From an uncultured Eubacteriales bacterium (GTDB lineage: Bacteria; Bacillota; Clostridia; Christensenellales; UBA1242), in assembly GCA_948607205.1 (NCBI GenBank), contig CAPERS010000004.1, forward strand, positions 33,094-97,093: 64,000 bases of DNA. The letters are read 5' to 3'. How positions within the stretch are numbered: position 1 is the first letter of the stretch; each line of letters starts with the position of its first letter. The notes below the pieces were generated by a model. It had not been told where the DNA came from, searched no databases, and worked only from the letters and a program-made list of their open reading frames with translations. Below, in pieces: positions 45,654 to 54,588 of this stretch. A program made the translations under genes and the position numbers.

Positions 45654-46127
45654 ATGAAAGATAAAATTCTAAACATTGTTTTAATCTCTTTGGATTCATG
45701 CTTTGTCAAGAATGTTTCGCAAATTATTGCGTCTATGCTTGATATTCATTTTGCTGATTGCAAAGAATTGGTTGAATATGACTTAATTGACAGCGGAACA
45801 ATTCTTAAAAATTGTGGGATTGATTATCTCAAAGAGCGTGAAGGTGTTGCTCTTAAAAGGGCACTTGATTTTGAAAACATAATTCTCAGTTGTGACTATG
45901 ATTTGTTCAAAAACAACAAAAGATTGTTTTCAAAAAATCTTGTGTGCTATTTGAAACTTCCTCAAAAAGATATCGGTGAAAAAGATGTGATAAACAGACT
46001 TGCATTTCTTTCCCACGATGAATTTCTTGAAAAAAATTGTGACAAAGTTTGCACGCTTAAAAGCAAAAATGTTAAGCATGCAGTCAAAAAAACCATTGAA
46101 GTTTTAGGAGAATGTTATGAAAATTAG
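45654..46127 (+). CDS. Degenerate shikimate-kinase-like protein
   Basis: 157 residues from ATG 45654; the longer frame from 45576 would begin upstream of the promoter. The protein follows the shikimate kinase layout: first strand, helix, then HFADCKELVEYDLIDSGTI (compare FxDxDxxIE), a KEREG segment (compare FRxxE) and a later LVCYLKLP strand. The P-loop is gone: the loop reads ISLDSCFVKNVSQ with no GxGKS/T, and no lid arginine is evident, so ATP binding is unlikely. Role unknown; perhaps a regulatory or structural relic. Its stop overlaps the transketolase start by 11 nt, indicating coupling. Confidence 0.62.
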   Translation: MKDKILNIVLISLDSCFVKNVSQIIASMLDIHFADCKELVEYDLIDSGTILKNCGIDYLKEREGVALKRALDFENIILSCDYDLFKNNKRLFSKNLVCYLKLPQKDIGEKDVINRLAFLSHDEFLEKNCDKVCTLKSKNVKHAVKKTIEVLGECYEN

Positions 46128-48087
46128 TGATAAAACTTTAAATTATGTTAAGTCTTTAACAGCGCAAATCATTTCAAACGCAGGCTCAGGGCATATGGGT
46201 GCTTCTCTGGGAATGTCATCTTTTATGCTTGCGCTTTTTAAAGACCACTACAATTTTGATGTGTCTGACACAGACTTTATGAATCGTGATAGACTGGTTT
46301 TGTCTGCCGGTCATGCATGTCCTGTTTATTACACACTGCTTTCACTTTTCGGCTTTGATGTCACTTTGCAAGATTTAAAAGCATATCGCAAAGTTTCTTC
46401 AAGAACTCCCGGTCATCCGGAATACAATGTCACAGACGGCGTTGAAGTTTCAACAGGTCCACTTGGTCAAGGCGTGGCAAACGCTGTTGGAATGGCGCTT
46501 GGTCAAAGCCTGCTTGCTGAAAGGTTTAATTCGGTTGGCTTTCCAATCATTGACAATTTCACATATTGTGTTGCCAGTGATGGTGACCTTATGGAAGGCG
46601 TCGCAATGGAAGCATGCTCGTTTGCAGGAACCATGAATCTTAAAAAATTTATCATTCTTTATGACAGCAATGATGTGACAATTGACGGCAGTCTTGCAAT
46701 CAGCAACAGAGAAAACATTGCAAAAAAATTCAAAGCAATGGGCTTTAATGTTATAAAAGTAAACAAAGGGAATGACCTTTCTGCTTGTTCGCGTGCAATT
46801 GGCATGGCAAAGAAATCGGACAAGCCTGTGATAATAATTTTCAAAACAACAATCGGTGTTGGAACTGCCAAAGAGGGCACGTCACTCATTCATAGCGGTG
46901 CACTTAATGAAAAAGAATTGAAAGAATTCAATGAAAAACTTGGCGTGTTTGAAAAGTTCTATATTCCAAGCGATGTCAGAGATTATTGTATGGCTTCAAC
47001 AAGGCGTGGCAAACTTAATCACGAAAAGTGGAATCAAGACCTTGCAGTTTATTCCAATTCAAATCCTGACCTTTATAAGCAATTCATCTCATATTTTGAC
47101 CGCAAAAAAGTCGATATGGATAAGATTGCAAAAAATGCTTACAAATATGAAGGCATGAGTGGTCGTGATTTTAACAGTGCAATTCTTTCAGAAATAAGCG
47201 AAAAACTTTTGCAGGTTGTTGGCGGAAGTGCCGATGTTGGAATTTCAACCAAAACTAATCTTGAAAATGTTGGAAGATACCAAGCGCAAAACAAACGAGG
47301 AAGAAACATTTCATTCGGTGTTCGTGAACACGCAATGGCAGGCATTTGCAACGGTCTTTCATTATATGAAGACTTTATGCCATACTGTGCAACATTTCTT
47401 GCGTTCTCAAACTATATGCTTCCAGCCATACGCATGGCTGACATGATGAAACTTAATGTGCTGTATATTTTTACACATGACAGTGTCTATGTTGGCGAAG
47501 ATGGCCCAACACATCAGCCTATTGAACAAATTGGTCAACTTAGGCTTATAAATGGACTTAAAGTTTTCCGACCTTGCGACGCAAATGAACTTATAAGCGC
47601 TTACAAATATGCTATCTATGCTCAAGGTCCATGTGCAATCATTTTGTCAAGACAGCCAATTCCGCTTGCATATAACACATCTTTCAAAGATGCTTCCCAA
47701 GGCGGATACATTGTTACGAAAGCAAAAAAGAATGCGCAAGTTGTTATCTATGCAACAGGAAGTGAAGTTCCGCTTGCTCAATCAGTTGCTAAAGAACTTG
47801 AAAAGAAGTTTGACGTGAGCGTTGTTTCAATGCCTTGTCTTGAAATCTTTGAAGAGCAGTCAAGTTTGTATAAAAATAAAATCCTTCAAAAAGAGGCGAA
47901 ATTGAGAGTGGCTATTGAAGCGTCCAATGATAATGTTTGGCATAAGTATCTTCGCGAGGAAGATTTGTTTGTTGGCGTCAATGGCTATATGTCCAGCGGA
48001 AAGGGCGAAGAGGTCTATTCTAAAGCAGGCTTTAACGCTAAGGAAATTGCTCGCAGAATTGTAAGGCAACTTGAAAAAAATAAATAA
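46117..48087 (+). CDS. tkt: Transketolase
   Basis: 656 residues, full length; TTAGGAGAA precedes the ATG. It moves two-carbon units between sugar phosphates in the pentose phosphate pathway with thiamine diphosphate. Seen are SAGHACP and TGPLGQGVANAVGMA in the pyrophosphate domain, the TPP motif ASDGDLMEG with its later DSNDVTIDG, GVREHAM at the pyrimidine domain with the catalytic Glu, and FTHDSVYVGEDGPTHQP. It is one chain, unlike the split transketolases of many clostridia. Translationally coupled to the shikimate-kinase-like gene. Confidence 0.96.
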   Translation: MKISDKTLNYVKSLTAQIISNAGSGHMGASLGMSSFMLALFKDHYNFDVSDTDFMNRDRLVLSAGHACPVYYTLLSLFGFDVTLQDLKAYRKVSSRTPGHPEYNVTDGVEVSTGPLGQGVANAVGMALGQSLLAERFNSVGFPIIDNFTYCVASDGDLMEGVAMEACSFAGTMNLKKFIILYDSNDVTIDGSLAISNRENIAKKFKAMGFNVIKVNKGNDLSACSRAIGMAKKSDKPVIIIFKTTIGVGTAKEGTSLIHSGALNEKELKEFNEKLGVFEKFYIPSDVRDYCMASTRRGKLNHEKWNQDLAVYSNSNPDLYKQFISYFDRKKVDMDKIAKNAYKYEGMSGRDFNSAILSEISEKLLQVVGGSADVGISTKTNLENVGRYQAQNKRGRNISFGVREHAMAGICNGLSLYEDFMPYCATFLAFSNYMLPAIRMADMMKLNVLYIFTHDSVYVGEDGPTHQPIEQIGQLRLINGLKVFRPCDANELISAYKYAIYAQGPCAIILSRQPIPLAYNTSFKDASQGGYIVTKAKKNAQVVIYATGSEVPLAQSVAKELEKKFDVSVVSMPCLEIFEEQSSLYKNKILQKEAKLRVAIEASNDNVWHKYLREEDLFVGVNGYMSSGKGEEVYSKAGFNAKEIARRIVRQLEKNK

Positions 48088-48137
48088 ACAAAATTTGACA
48101 AGAAAATGGCTTATGCAACAATAATTTTGTGGCACAA

Positions 48138-48179
48138 AAAAATCACCTGCTGTATACTTAATATATAGGGGTGATTTTT
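48138..48179 (+). promoter_or_regulatory. Inverted repeat around a promoter -10 box
   Basis: AAAAATCACC (48138-48147) and GGTGATTTTT (48170-48179) flank TATACT (48153-48158). The right arm overlaps the ribosome site of the gene at 48180. An operator is possible. Confidence 0.45.
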
Positions 48180-49142
48180 ATGTTGTCTAAAAAGTCAATT
48201 GTTTTGACAGGTAAGTCCAGTTCCAAACAAAAAGCAGTTTTGTCAATGGAATGTGATGGACACATGCTTAACGGACGTGTGAGGTTATACAATTTTTCAA
48301 CCGAGCCAAGAGGAATAATAAGCCTTGGGATTTATGATGAGGGCAGAGTGACAAAGGCAGGACTTACAAAGACAGCGTCAATGCTTTTTTCGTTTTCAAC
48401 AGAACTTTCAAAAATTCCAGCAAAGTTTTCATGCGCAATCGTCAATTTTGTGGATGGCGAACCGTCACCAATTCTTTATGGCACAAGCGAAGGTCAAACA
48501 AATCAAGAAGAAATTTTTGCCAGTGTCATCGACTCAATCAAAGGCACAAACTCAATGAAAGAAGTGGAAGAAGTTCTTGATGACTATGGCGTTGATTTTG
48601 AAGAAGACGAGAAAAAAGAAATTGATAAAGTTATCGAGCAAGAATTTTCAAAAATACAACAAGAAGAACTTGATGAAAGTGAAAATGGCAATTGTGATAT
48701 GTGCAAAAACTGCAAATACAAACAGTTTTATCTCGCGCATAGTGCAACAATAAAATCATTTGGCGAAAGTGAAACAATTGAACTTGATAACGAAAATATG
48801 CAAGAAAATTTTTATAGCAAAATAAAAGACCAAGTCGAAAAACTTTTTGCTGAAAATAAAGAAGAAGACTATCTGCAAGAACTAATTCCAAATTCAAAAT
48901 GGGTCAAAGTTGAACTTGATGAAGGTAATGACTATTATGTTTTTGGGCTTATTTATGAAGAAGACAAACTTAAATATGTCTGCTATGGTGTTCCGGGCAT
49001 TTATCAAAAAAATCCGCCAAGGGAATTGTCAGGCTATCCTGTCTGGTTTCCGCTTGATAGTGGCAGACGCGAAGGTTTTGGCTATTGGCTCACATATCAG
49101 GACGCCGGAACTGGCGAAAGCATAAAAGCAATCGTAGAATAA
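48180..49142 (+). CDS. Protein of unknown function
   Basis: 320 residues from ATG 48180, which has AGGGGTGA 6 nt upstream; the GTG at 48171 lies inside that site. There is no signal peptide. The N-terminal 100 residues are beta-rich (RLYNFSTEPRGIISLGIYDEG), the middle (about residues 115-170) is acidic and helical, and a C-x2-C-x2-C motif (CDMCKNC) follows near residue 178. The C-terminal part is beta-rich and ends in WFPLDSGRREGFGYWLTYQD. No family recognised with confidence; a regulatory or assembly role at the cell envelope or in division would be speculation. Terminated by the palindromes at 49141-49183. Confidence 0.7.
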   Translation: MLSKKSIVLTGKSSSKQKAVLSMECDGHMLNGRVRLYNFSTEPRGIISLGIYDEGRVTKAGLTKTASMLFSFSTELSKIPAKFSCAIVNFVDGEPSPILYGTSEGQTNQEEIFASVIDSIKGTNSMKEVEEVLDDYGVDFEEDEKKEIDKVIEQEFSKIQQEELDESENGNCDMCKNCKYKQFYLAHSATIKSFGESETIELDNENMQENFYSKIKDQVEKLFAENKEEDYLQELIPNSKWVKVELDEGNDYYVFGLIYEEDKLKYVCYGVPGIYQKNPPRELSGYPVWFPLDSGRREGFGYWLTYQDAGTGESIKAIVE

Positions 49143-49183
49143 AAGTGCAATTTGCACTTTTTTTTGTGCATTATGCACTTTTT
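49141..49183 (+). repeat. Two terminator-like palindromes of the GTGC(N5)GCAC family
   Basis: AAAAGTGCAA/TTGCACTTTT around one T (49141-49161) followed by T run, then GTGCATTATGCAC + T5 (49166-49183), identical to 8182-8199. Confidence 0.8.
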
Positions 49184-49378
49184 GGTGCGTCCTATGTTTT
49201 ATGTGCATCCTGTGCATTTTGCTTTCATTATGTGTTTTGCGATTTTTATAACTCAAAAATATTGCGGACAAATCAAAAAAAATTGCAAAAAAAATAAAAG
49301 AAATATTCAGGACCTTCTTTTTAACTTATTAACATATCTGACATAAAAAAAGAATAACATTTAAGAAAGGGGAGAAAT

Positions 49379-50317
49379 ATGGTTATCCTTTCAATTGTTA
49401 TCCTTGCTGTTATGTCACTTATTTTGATTTGGCTTTTTGGCTATTTGATGATTGGTCTCATTTGTTTCAAAGTTTCGCTAGCGCGCAAAGGAACAATCAA
49501 AGAAGGCTTGAAAAAATCAAGACGCAAGAAAAGAAAAAGTAAGCGCCAGATTGAAGATTATTCTTGGTGGGACAAACAAAAGCCTGAAGAAGTAAGCATT
49601 GAAAACGACGAATTGAAACTTTATGGTCATTTTATTGACAAAAATTCATGCAATATTGCGTTGCTTGTTCATGGCTATGGAAGTTATTGGAAAGAAATGT
49701 CTGACTATGCTCAATTTCTGACCAAACGTGGTTTCAGCGTGCTTGCAATAGAATGTCGTGGACACGGCAAAAGTGAAGGGGATATGGTCGGCATGGGCTG
49801 GCTTGACAGAAAAGATATTTGCAAATGGATTGAGTTTTTGCTTGAAAGAAAAAGGGATGCAAAAATATTGTTGTTTGGTGTTTCAATGGGCGCAAGTGCA
49901 GTCTGCATGACTCTCGGTGAAAAATTGCCTTCAAACGTGGTCTGTGCAATCGAAGATTGTGGCTTTGACAATGTGTATAAACAATTTTCTTACGTATATC
50001 ACAAAGCAACACTTTTACCACCAACATTTCTTATGAAAATTTTCAATAGTTATTGCAAACGTTCAAAAAATTTTGACATGAAAGAGGGCGATGCAATAAA
50101 ACAACTGAAAAAGTCAAGCCTGCCAGTGCTTTTCATTCATGGTGGAAAAGATAACTTTGTGCCAACCGAAATGATTTTTTCATTGTCTGAAACAGTGCCG
50201 GAAACCAGAAAAGAAGTCTACATTTGTGAAGATGCAACCCATGCAAAAAGTTATCAAACTGACCCAATCACTTATGAACGCAAAGTTGACCATTTTTTGA
50301 ATAGGTTTTTCTATTAA
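49379..50317 (+). CDS. Membrane-anchored alpha/beta hydrolase
   Basis: 312 residues after AAGGGGAG. One N-terminal membrane helix (residues 2-27), a basic segment rich in Arg and Lys, then an alpha/beta hydrolase domain. Landmarks are the oxyanion strand LVHGYGSYWKEM, ECRGHGKSEG, the nucleophile elbow FGVSMGASA, the aspartate loop HGGKDNFVP and the catalytic histidine in ATHAKSY. It resembles the YqkD/BAAT-like hydrolases of Firmicutes. Substrate unknown, probably an ester at the membrane. Confidence 0.88.
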   Translation: MVILSIVILAVMSLILIWLFGYLMIGLICFKVSLARKGTIKEGLKKSRRKKRKSKRQIEDYSWWDKQKPEEVSIENDELKLYGHFIDKNSCNIALLVHGYGSYWKEMSDYAQFLTKRGFSVLAIECRGHGKSEGDMVGMGWLDRKDICKWIEFLLERKRDAKILLFGVSMGASAVCMTLGEKLPSNVVCAIEDCGFDNVYKQFSYVYHKATLLPPTFLMKIFNSYCKRSKNFDMKEGDAIKQLKKSSLPVLFIHGGKDNFVPTEMIFSLSETVPETRKEVYICEDATHAKSYQTDPITYERKVDHFLNRFFY

Positions 50318-50401
50318 TTTAAAATGCATTTTCTTTTTATTTTCTGTAATTAAATAAATTTAAAAAAAAATAAAAAATAAAAATTTAATCTCATAAAAAC
50401 C

Positions 50402-50432
50402 AAAAAAGTTCAGAATCTTTCTGAACTTTTTT
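50402..50432. terminator. Bidirectional terminator
   Basis: AAAAAAGTTCAGAA and TTCTGAACTTTTTT around TCT; serves the hydrolase and the convergent PFOR gene. Confidence 0.9.
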
Positions 50433-50444
50433 ATATCAAAATTT

Positions 50445-53400
50445 TTAGTTATCTGATTGGTCTTTAAGCAGTTTATATCTTTCAACAGCATCTTGTTTTT
50501 GTTTTTCAAGCAGTTCATTGCCAAAGTTTTCAACTGTGATTTGATAGCGTCTTTCGCCTTTAAGGAAATCAAAATAACCATCTTCATTGAGCCCACTGTC
50601 AAGATAGAGTTTGTGCTCTTGTGGGTTATAGCGATAGAGTGGGAAATATCCGCATTCGACCGCTTTTTTCATTTCACTGGTCAGATTTGAAAGGTCAAAG
50701 CCTTGATTTACGCAGGTTGAATAGGCAATAATTAACGAAACGCCATCATATTTTTCGGCTTCTTTAAATGCTTTGATGCACTGGTTCATGTTCGCACCAA
50801 TTGCAACTTGTGCAACATAGACATTTTTGTAACTCAGTGCAATTTGACCAAGATTTTTCTTATGTGTGCGTTTTGAGTTCTCTGCAAGTTTAACATTTGA
50901 ACCCATTGGTGTTGACTTGCTTGCTTGACCACCAGTGTTTGAATATGTTTCATTGTCAAGCACCAAGATGTTGACATTTTCACCACTTGCAAGAATGTGG
51001 TCAAGTCCGCCAAAGCCTATGTCATAAGCCCAGCCATCACCGCCGATAATCCAAGTTGACTTATCTTTGTTTTTTGTGAAATCGTTGCCAAGTTTCATTC
51101 CAAGCCCAAACTCTGCATTGTCTTCAAAAAGGCTGTTTGCCCATTTGATTCCGTTTCCATTTTCATCTTTCACAAATGGACAAGCGCCAAATGTTCCTGA
51201 ATATATGCTCGAACAGCCTGTCGCATTTGCAATGACCATTTTGTCTTTAAAAAGCGTTGAAGCAAGTTTTATATATGGAGTTTCACCACAGCCAGCGCAA
51301 GCGCCCGGAAATTCAAAATATGGTCTTTCAAACTGCAAGCCCTTTGCAAAGTCGGTAGAGAATAATGTTTGCTTTTTCTGTTTAATTGACAGCGATTTTG
51401 CATAGTTCTCTTTCTCTTGCTCGAGAATTTCGCTTGCGTCCACCATTTCGAGCGCTTTTTTAAGGGCAGGACAGGTTTTTGAACAAACTCCACAGCCTGT
51501 GCAATCTTCTGGAGAAAGTTGAATTTTGAAAAGCGCATCTTTTATGCCAAGTGCGTTCGCAAAATTTTCAGCCTTTTCTTCTGTCAGAATTGCTCGAAGC
51601 GCTGAATGAGGGCATGCCAAAACGCATTGACCGCATTGAATGCAGTTTTCTTTTATCCATTTTGGCAAGTTGCTTGCGATGCCACGCTTTTCAAACTTAG
51701 AAGTGCCGATAGGCGCTTTTTCATCAATAAGTTCAGCAGGAATCAAATTGCCTTGCATTGATGCGATTGGCTTCATGATGTTGTTATAAAACTCATCATC
51801 CTTCTCTCTTGGAGCAGGGTATTCTTTGCCGATAAGTGATGAAACGTCAACTTCTTCCGCACTGCTTAAAGACATTTCCATTGCGTTGATGTTTTTATTT
51901 ATCACGCTTTCGCCTTTTCTTGAAAATATTTTTGTGATTGATTTTTTCATCTCTTCCACAAAACTATCAGTGCTAAGAATTTGGCTAACTTTGAAAAGGG
52001 CAGTTTGCATAACGATATTGATTTTTTCGCCAAGCCCACATTCCTTTGCAATTTTGTGCCCGTTGATAACAAAAAGTTTTGCATTTTTTTCTTGAAGTAT
52101 TTTAACATATTTCTTTGGCAAAACTTTGCCAATTTCTTGGGCAGAAAAGATTGAATTTATCAAGACTGTTCCACCATGTTTAAGACCTTCAAGGCAATCA
52201 TATCTATGAACAAATGAAAAATTGTTGATTGAAATCAAATCGGCTTCTTGAAGAAGATATGAACTCTTGATTGCTTTGTCACTCAGTCTTAAATGCGAAA
52301 TTGTCAAACTGCCTGATTTTTTTGAATCGTATTCAAAATATCCTTGAACAAACTTCTCTGTCTGTTCGCCCAAAATTTGAATTGTTGATTTTGATGCTGA
52401 AACAGAGCCGTCAGAGCCTAGCCCAAAAATCTTTATTTGAGTGCAATTATTTTTGATTTGATAATTCGGAACATCAAGAACTTTTATTTTGTTATCATTT
52501 GAAAAAATCCCAACTGCAAAATTGTCAATTTTTTGATTGTTTAAATTTTCATAAACTGCATTCACGCAAGCAGGAGTAAAGTCCTTTCCGCCGAGTCCAT
52601 AACGTCCACTTATGACCTTAACTTTTTTCTCATTTTGAGAAAGCGATGCGATAACATCAAGAGTGAGTGGATTGAGTGAGCCAACTTCTTTAACGCGTTC
52701 AAGCACGCAGATATTTTTGCATGTTGAAGGAAGTGATTTGATAAACTCTTCGCTATAGAATGGTCTATAAACTCTCACTTTTATAAGACCGATTTTCTTA
52801 TCGGCGTTTGCATCAATATATTCCTCGATTGTGTTGCAAGAAGAGCCCATTGCAACGATAATGTTTTCAGCGTCTTTGTGCCCATAATATTCAAAGAAAC
52901 TATATTTTCTGTTTGTGTTTTTATAGAAATAATCAAAATTTGAAGAAATTATTTCCTTCAAGCCGTCCAAATGACGCTCAGTTGTGTTTTCTCTGCCTTG
53001 GAAAAATACATCTGGATTTTGTGCTGTTCCATATTGATTTGTGTCGTTTTCATATTTGTTTTTATTTGCTCTGATTTTGTCGATAAAAGGTGAATAAACG
53101 TCTTTATCAATCGGAAGGATTTTTTGAATTTCATGTGAAGTTCGAAATCCGTCAAAGAAGTGCATTGTTGAGCCACCGCCACTGAGGCTGACTGCGTGAG
53201 AGATGAATGCCATGTCCTGTGCTTCTTGTGGTGATGACGAGACAATCATGTTGAAACCAGTCATTCTTGTTGACATAACATCTGAATGGTCACAGAAGAT
53301 ATTAAGTGCATGTGTTGCAACACTCCTGGCAGAAACATGAATAACAACAGGCAAATTTTCGCCAGCCATTTTGAACATGTTTGGAATCATCAGAAGAAGA

Positions 53401-53660
53401 CCTTGGCTTGATGTGAAGGTGCAAGCCGATGCACCAGAAAGAAGAGCGCCATGAAGTGTTCCGCTGACGCCTGCCTCAGATTGCATTTCAATTGTTTTAA
53501 CTTCTTCGCCTAAAATGTTTTTTCTGCCTTTTGCGCTAAGCAAAGAAGATTGCTCTGCCATTGGCGTTGAAGGAGTGATTGGAAAGATTGGTATAACTTC
53601 GCTGAAATTGAAAGCAACTTCGCCTACAATTTTTGCACCATCGGTTATAATGTTTTTCAT
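50445..53660 (-). CDS. nifJ: Pyruvate:ferredoxin (flavodoxin) oxidoreductase
   Basis: 1071 residues, all domains in one chain. It oxidises pyruvate to acetyl-CoA, CO2 and reduced ferredoxin, the key step of anaerobic fermentation. The N-terminal domain shows PITPSTPMAE, later two 4Fe-4S motifs CIQCGQCVLACP and CTGCGVCSKTCP, then the TPP domain with GDGWAYDIGFGGLDH and NTGGQASKSTP, and the proximal-cluster cysteine in GACAGCGETPY. It is somewhat shorter than the usual 1170 or so because the C-terminal extension is reduced. AGAGGTCC precedes the ATG. Divergent from truA. Confidence 0.96.
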   Translation of the reverse strand: MKNIITDGAKIVGEVAFNFSEVIPIFPITPSTPMAEQSSLLSAKGRKNILGEEVKTIEMQSEAGVSGTLHGALLSGASACTFTSSQGLLLMIPNMFKMAGENLPVVIHVSARSVATHALNIFCDHSDVMSTRMTGFNMIVSSSPQEAQDMAFISHAVSLSGGGSTMHFFDGFRTSHEIQKILPIDKDVYSPFIDKIRANKNKYENDTNQYGTAQNPDVFFQGRENTTERHLDGLKEIISSNFDYFYKNTNRKYSFFEYYGHKDAENIIVAMGSSCNTIEEYIDANADKKIGLIKVRVYRPFYSEEFIKSLPSTCKNICVLERVKEVGSLNPLTLDVIASLSQNEKKVKVISGRYGLGGKDFTPACVNAVYENLNNQKIDNFAVGIFSNDNKIKVLDVPNYQIKNNCTQIKIFGLGSDGSVSASKSTIQILGEQTEKFVQGYFEYDSKKSGSLTISHLRLSDKAIKSSYLLQEADLISINNFSFVHRYDCLEGLKHGGTVLINSIFSAQEIGKVLPKKYVKILQEKNAKLFVINGHKIAKECGLGEKINIVMQTALFKVSQILSTDSFVEEMKKSITKIFSRKGESVINKNINAMEMSLSSAEEVDVSSLIGKEYPAPREKDDEFYNNIMKPIASMQGNLIPAELIDEKAPIGTSKFEKRGIASNLPKWIKENCIQCGQCVLACPHSALRAILTEEKAENFANALGIKDALFKIQLSPEDCTGCGVCSKTCPALKKALEMVDASEILEQEKENYAKSLSIKQKKQTLFSTDFAKGLQFERPYFEFPGACAGCGETPYIKLASTLFKDKMVIANATGCSSIYSGTFGACPFVKDENGNGIKWANSLFEDNAEFGLGMKLGNDFTKNKDKSTWIIGGDGWAYDIGFGGLDHILASGENVNILVLDNETYSNTGGQASKSTPMGSNVKLAENSKRTHKKNLGQIALSYKNVYVAQVAIGANMNQCIKAFKEAEKYDGVSLIIAYSTCVNQGFDLSNLTSEMKKAVECGYFPLYRYNPQEHKLYLDSGLNEDGYFDFLKGERRYQITVENFGNELLEKQKQDAVERYKLLKDQSDN

Positions 53661-53692
53661 ATGGACCTCTTTAAGAAAAATTTCACAAACAT

Positions 53693-53721
53693 AGTATATA
53701 TTTTTTTGCTTTTTTAGTCAA
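53693..53721 (-). promoter_or_regulatory. PFOR promoter
   Basis: On the - strand TTGACT (53716-53721), 17-nt spacer, TATACT (53693-53698); leader about 25 nt. Confidence 0.75.
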
Positions 53722-53739
53722 ATTAAAGTGGCTTTTTGC

Positions 53740-53768
53740 TTGAAAAAATTGCTCAGATTTTATATAAT
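53740..53768 (+). promoter_or_regulatory. truA leaderless promoter
   Basis: TTGAAA (53740-53745), 17-nt spacer, TATAAT (53763-53768); ATG 53775 is 6 nt downstream, no Shine-Dalgarno site. Confidence 0.75.
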
Positions 53769-53774
53769 AACATT

Positions 53775-54512
53775 ATGAAAAGAATTTTGTTGACAATTTC
53801 TTATGATGGAACGAACTTTTTTGGTTGGCAAAAACAATCTGATGATGTGAGAACTGTTCAAGGTGAAGTCGAAAAGGCCATTGAAATCCTTTGTGGTGAG
53901 CACTGCGAAGTCTACGCAAGCGGCCGCACCGACGCGGGCGTGCACGCGCTTGCACAGACTGCGCACTTCGACCTGCCAGTCGCTATCCCTACGTCTAAAC
54001 TTGCAGAAGTGTTAAACAGTCTGTTGCCGGGGGATATAGCAATAACCAAAGTCGAAGAGGTGGACGAAAACTTTCACGCAAGGTTTTCAATAAAAAGCAA
54101 GTGCTACCGCTATATCGTCTATAACGGAAAAACCAAGAATCCATTTATGGCAAGCAGAATGGGCTGTGTAAAATATCCGCTTGATGACCAAAAAATGTTT
54201 GACTGCGCGCTTCTTCTTGAAGGAAGGCATAATTTTCAAGGCTTTTGCTCTTCAGCAACCTGCACAAATGATTTTGAAAGAACAATATATTCAATCAAAA
54301 TAATCAAAGAAGACGAACTTTACTATTTTGATATCGAAGGCAGTGGATTTCTTTACAATATGGTTCGAATTATTGTAGGCACGCTTGTTGATGTCGGCAG
54401 AGGAAAACTGAGCTTGCAATCTGTCAAAGAAGCGCTCGAAAATGGCGATCGCTCCAAAGCAGGCGTGACAATGTCAGCAGGCGGTCTTTATCTCAAATGG
54501 ACGAAATATTGA
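53775..54512 (+). CDS. truA: tRNA pseudouridine synthase A
   Basis: 245 residues from the ATG at 53775; the frame upstream to 53736 lies within the promoter. TruA converts uridines 38-40 of tRNA anticodon arms to pseudouridine. The catalytic aspartate is in SGRTDAGVHA (about residue 52), preceded by YDGTNFFGWQKQ, with the later GRHNFQGFCS and GSGFLYNMVRIIVGTL segments. The DNA over the catalytic motif (about 53910-53990) is strikingly GC-rich compared with the rest of the gene. Leaderless by its promoter. Confidence 0.95.
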   Translation: MKRILLTISYDGTNFFGWQKQSDDVRTVQGEVEKAIEILCGEHCEVYASGRTDAGVHALAQTAHFDLPVAIPTSKLAEVLNSLLPGDIAITKVEEVDENFHARFSIKSKCYRYIVYNGKTKNPFMASRMGCVKYPLDDQKMFDCALLLEGRHNFQGFCSSATCTNDFERTIYSIKIIKEDELYYFDIEGSGFLYNMVRIIVGTLVDVGRGKLSLQSVKEALENGDRSKAGVTMSAGGLYLKWTKY

Positions 54513-54588
54513 TTTGAAAAATTCTCGGCGTTTTGCTTGTTTTTGCAACAAAAAAATGCTAAAATAAAAAAGATTTATGGAGAAAAAA

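Noticed and set aside
54513..54588. T-box riboswitch before alaS
   Set aside because: The gap is only 76 nt, too short for a T-box, and shows no specifier or T-box sequence.
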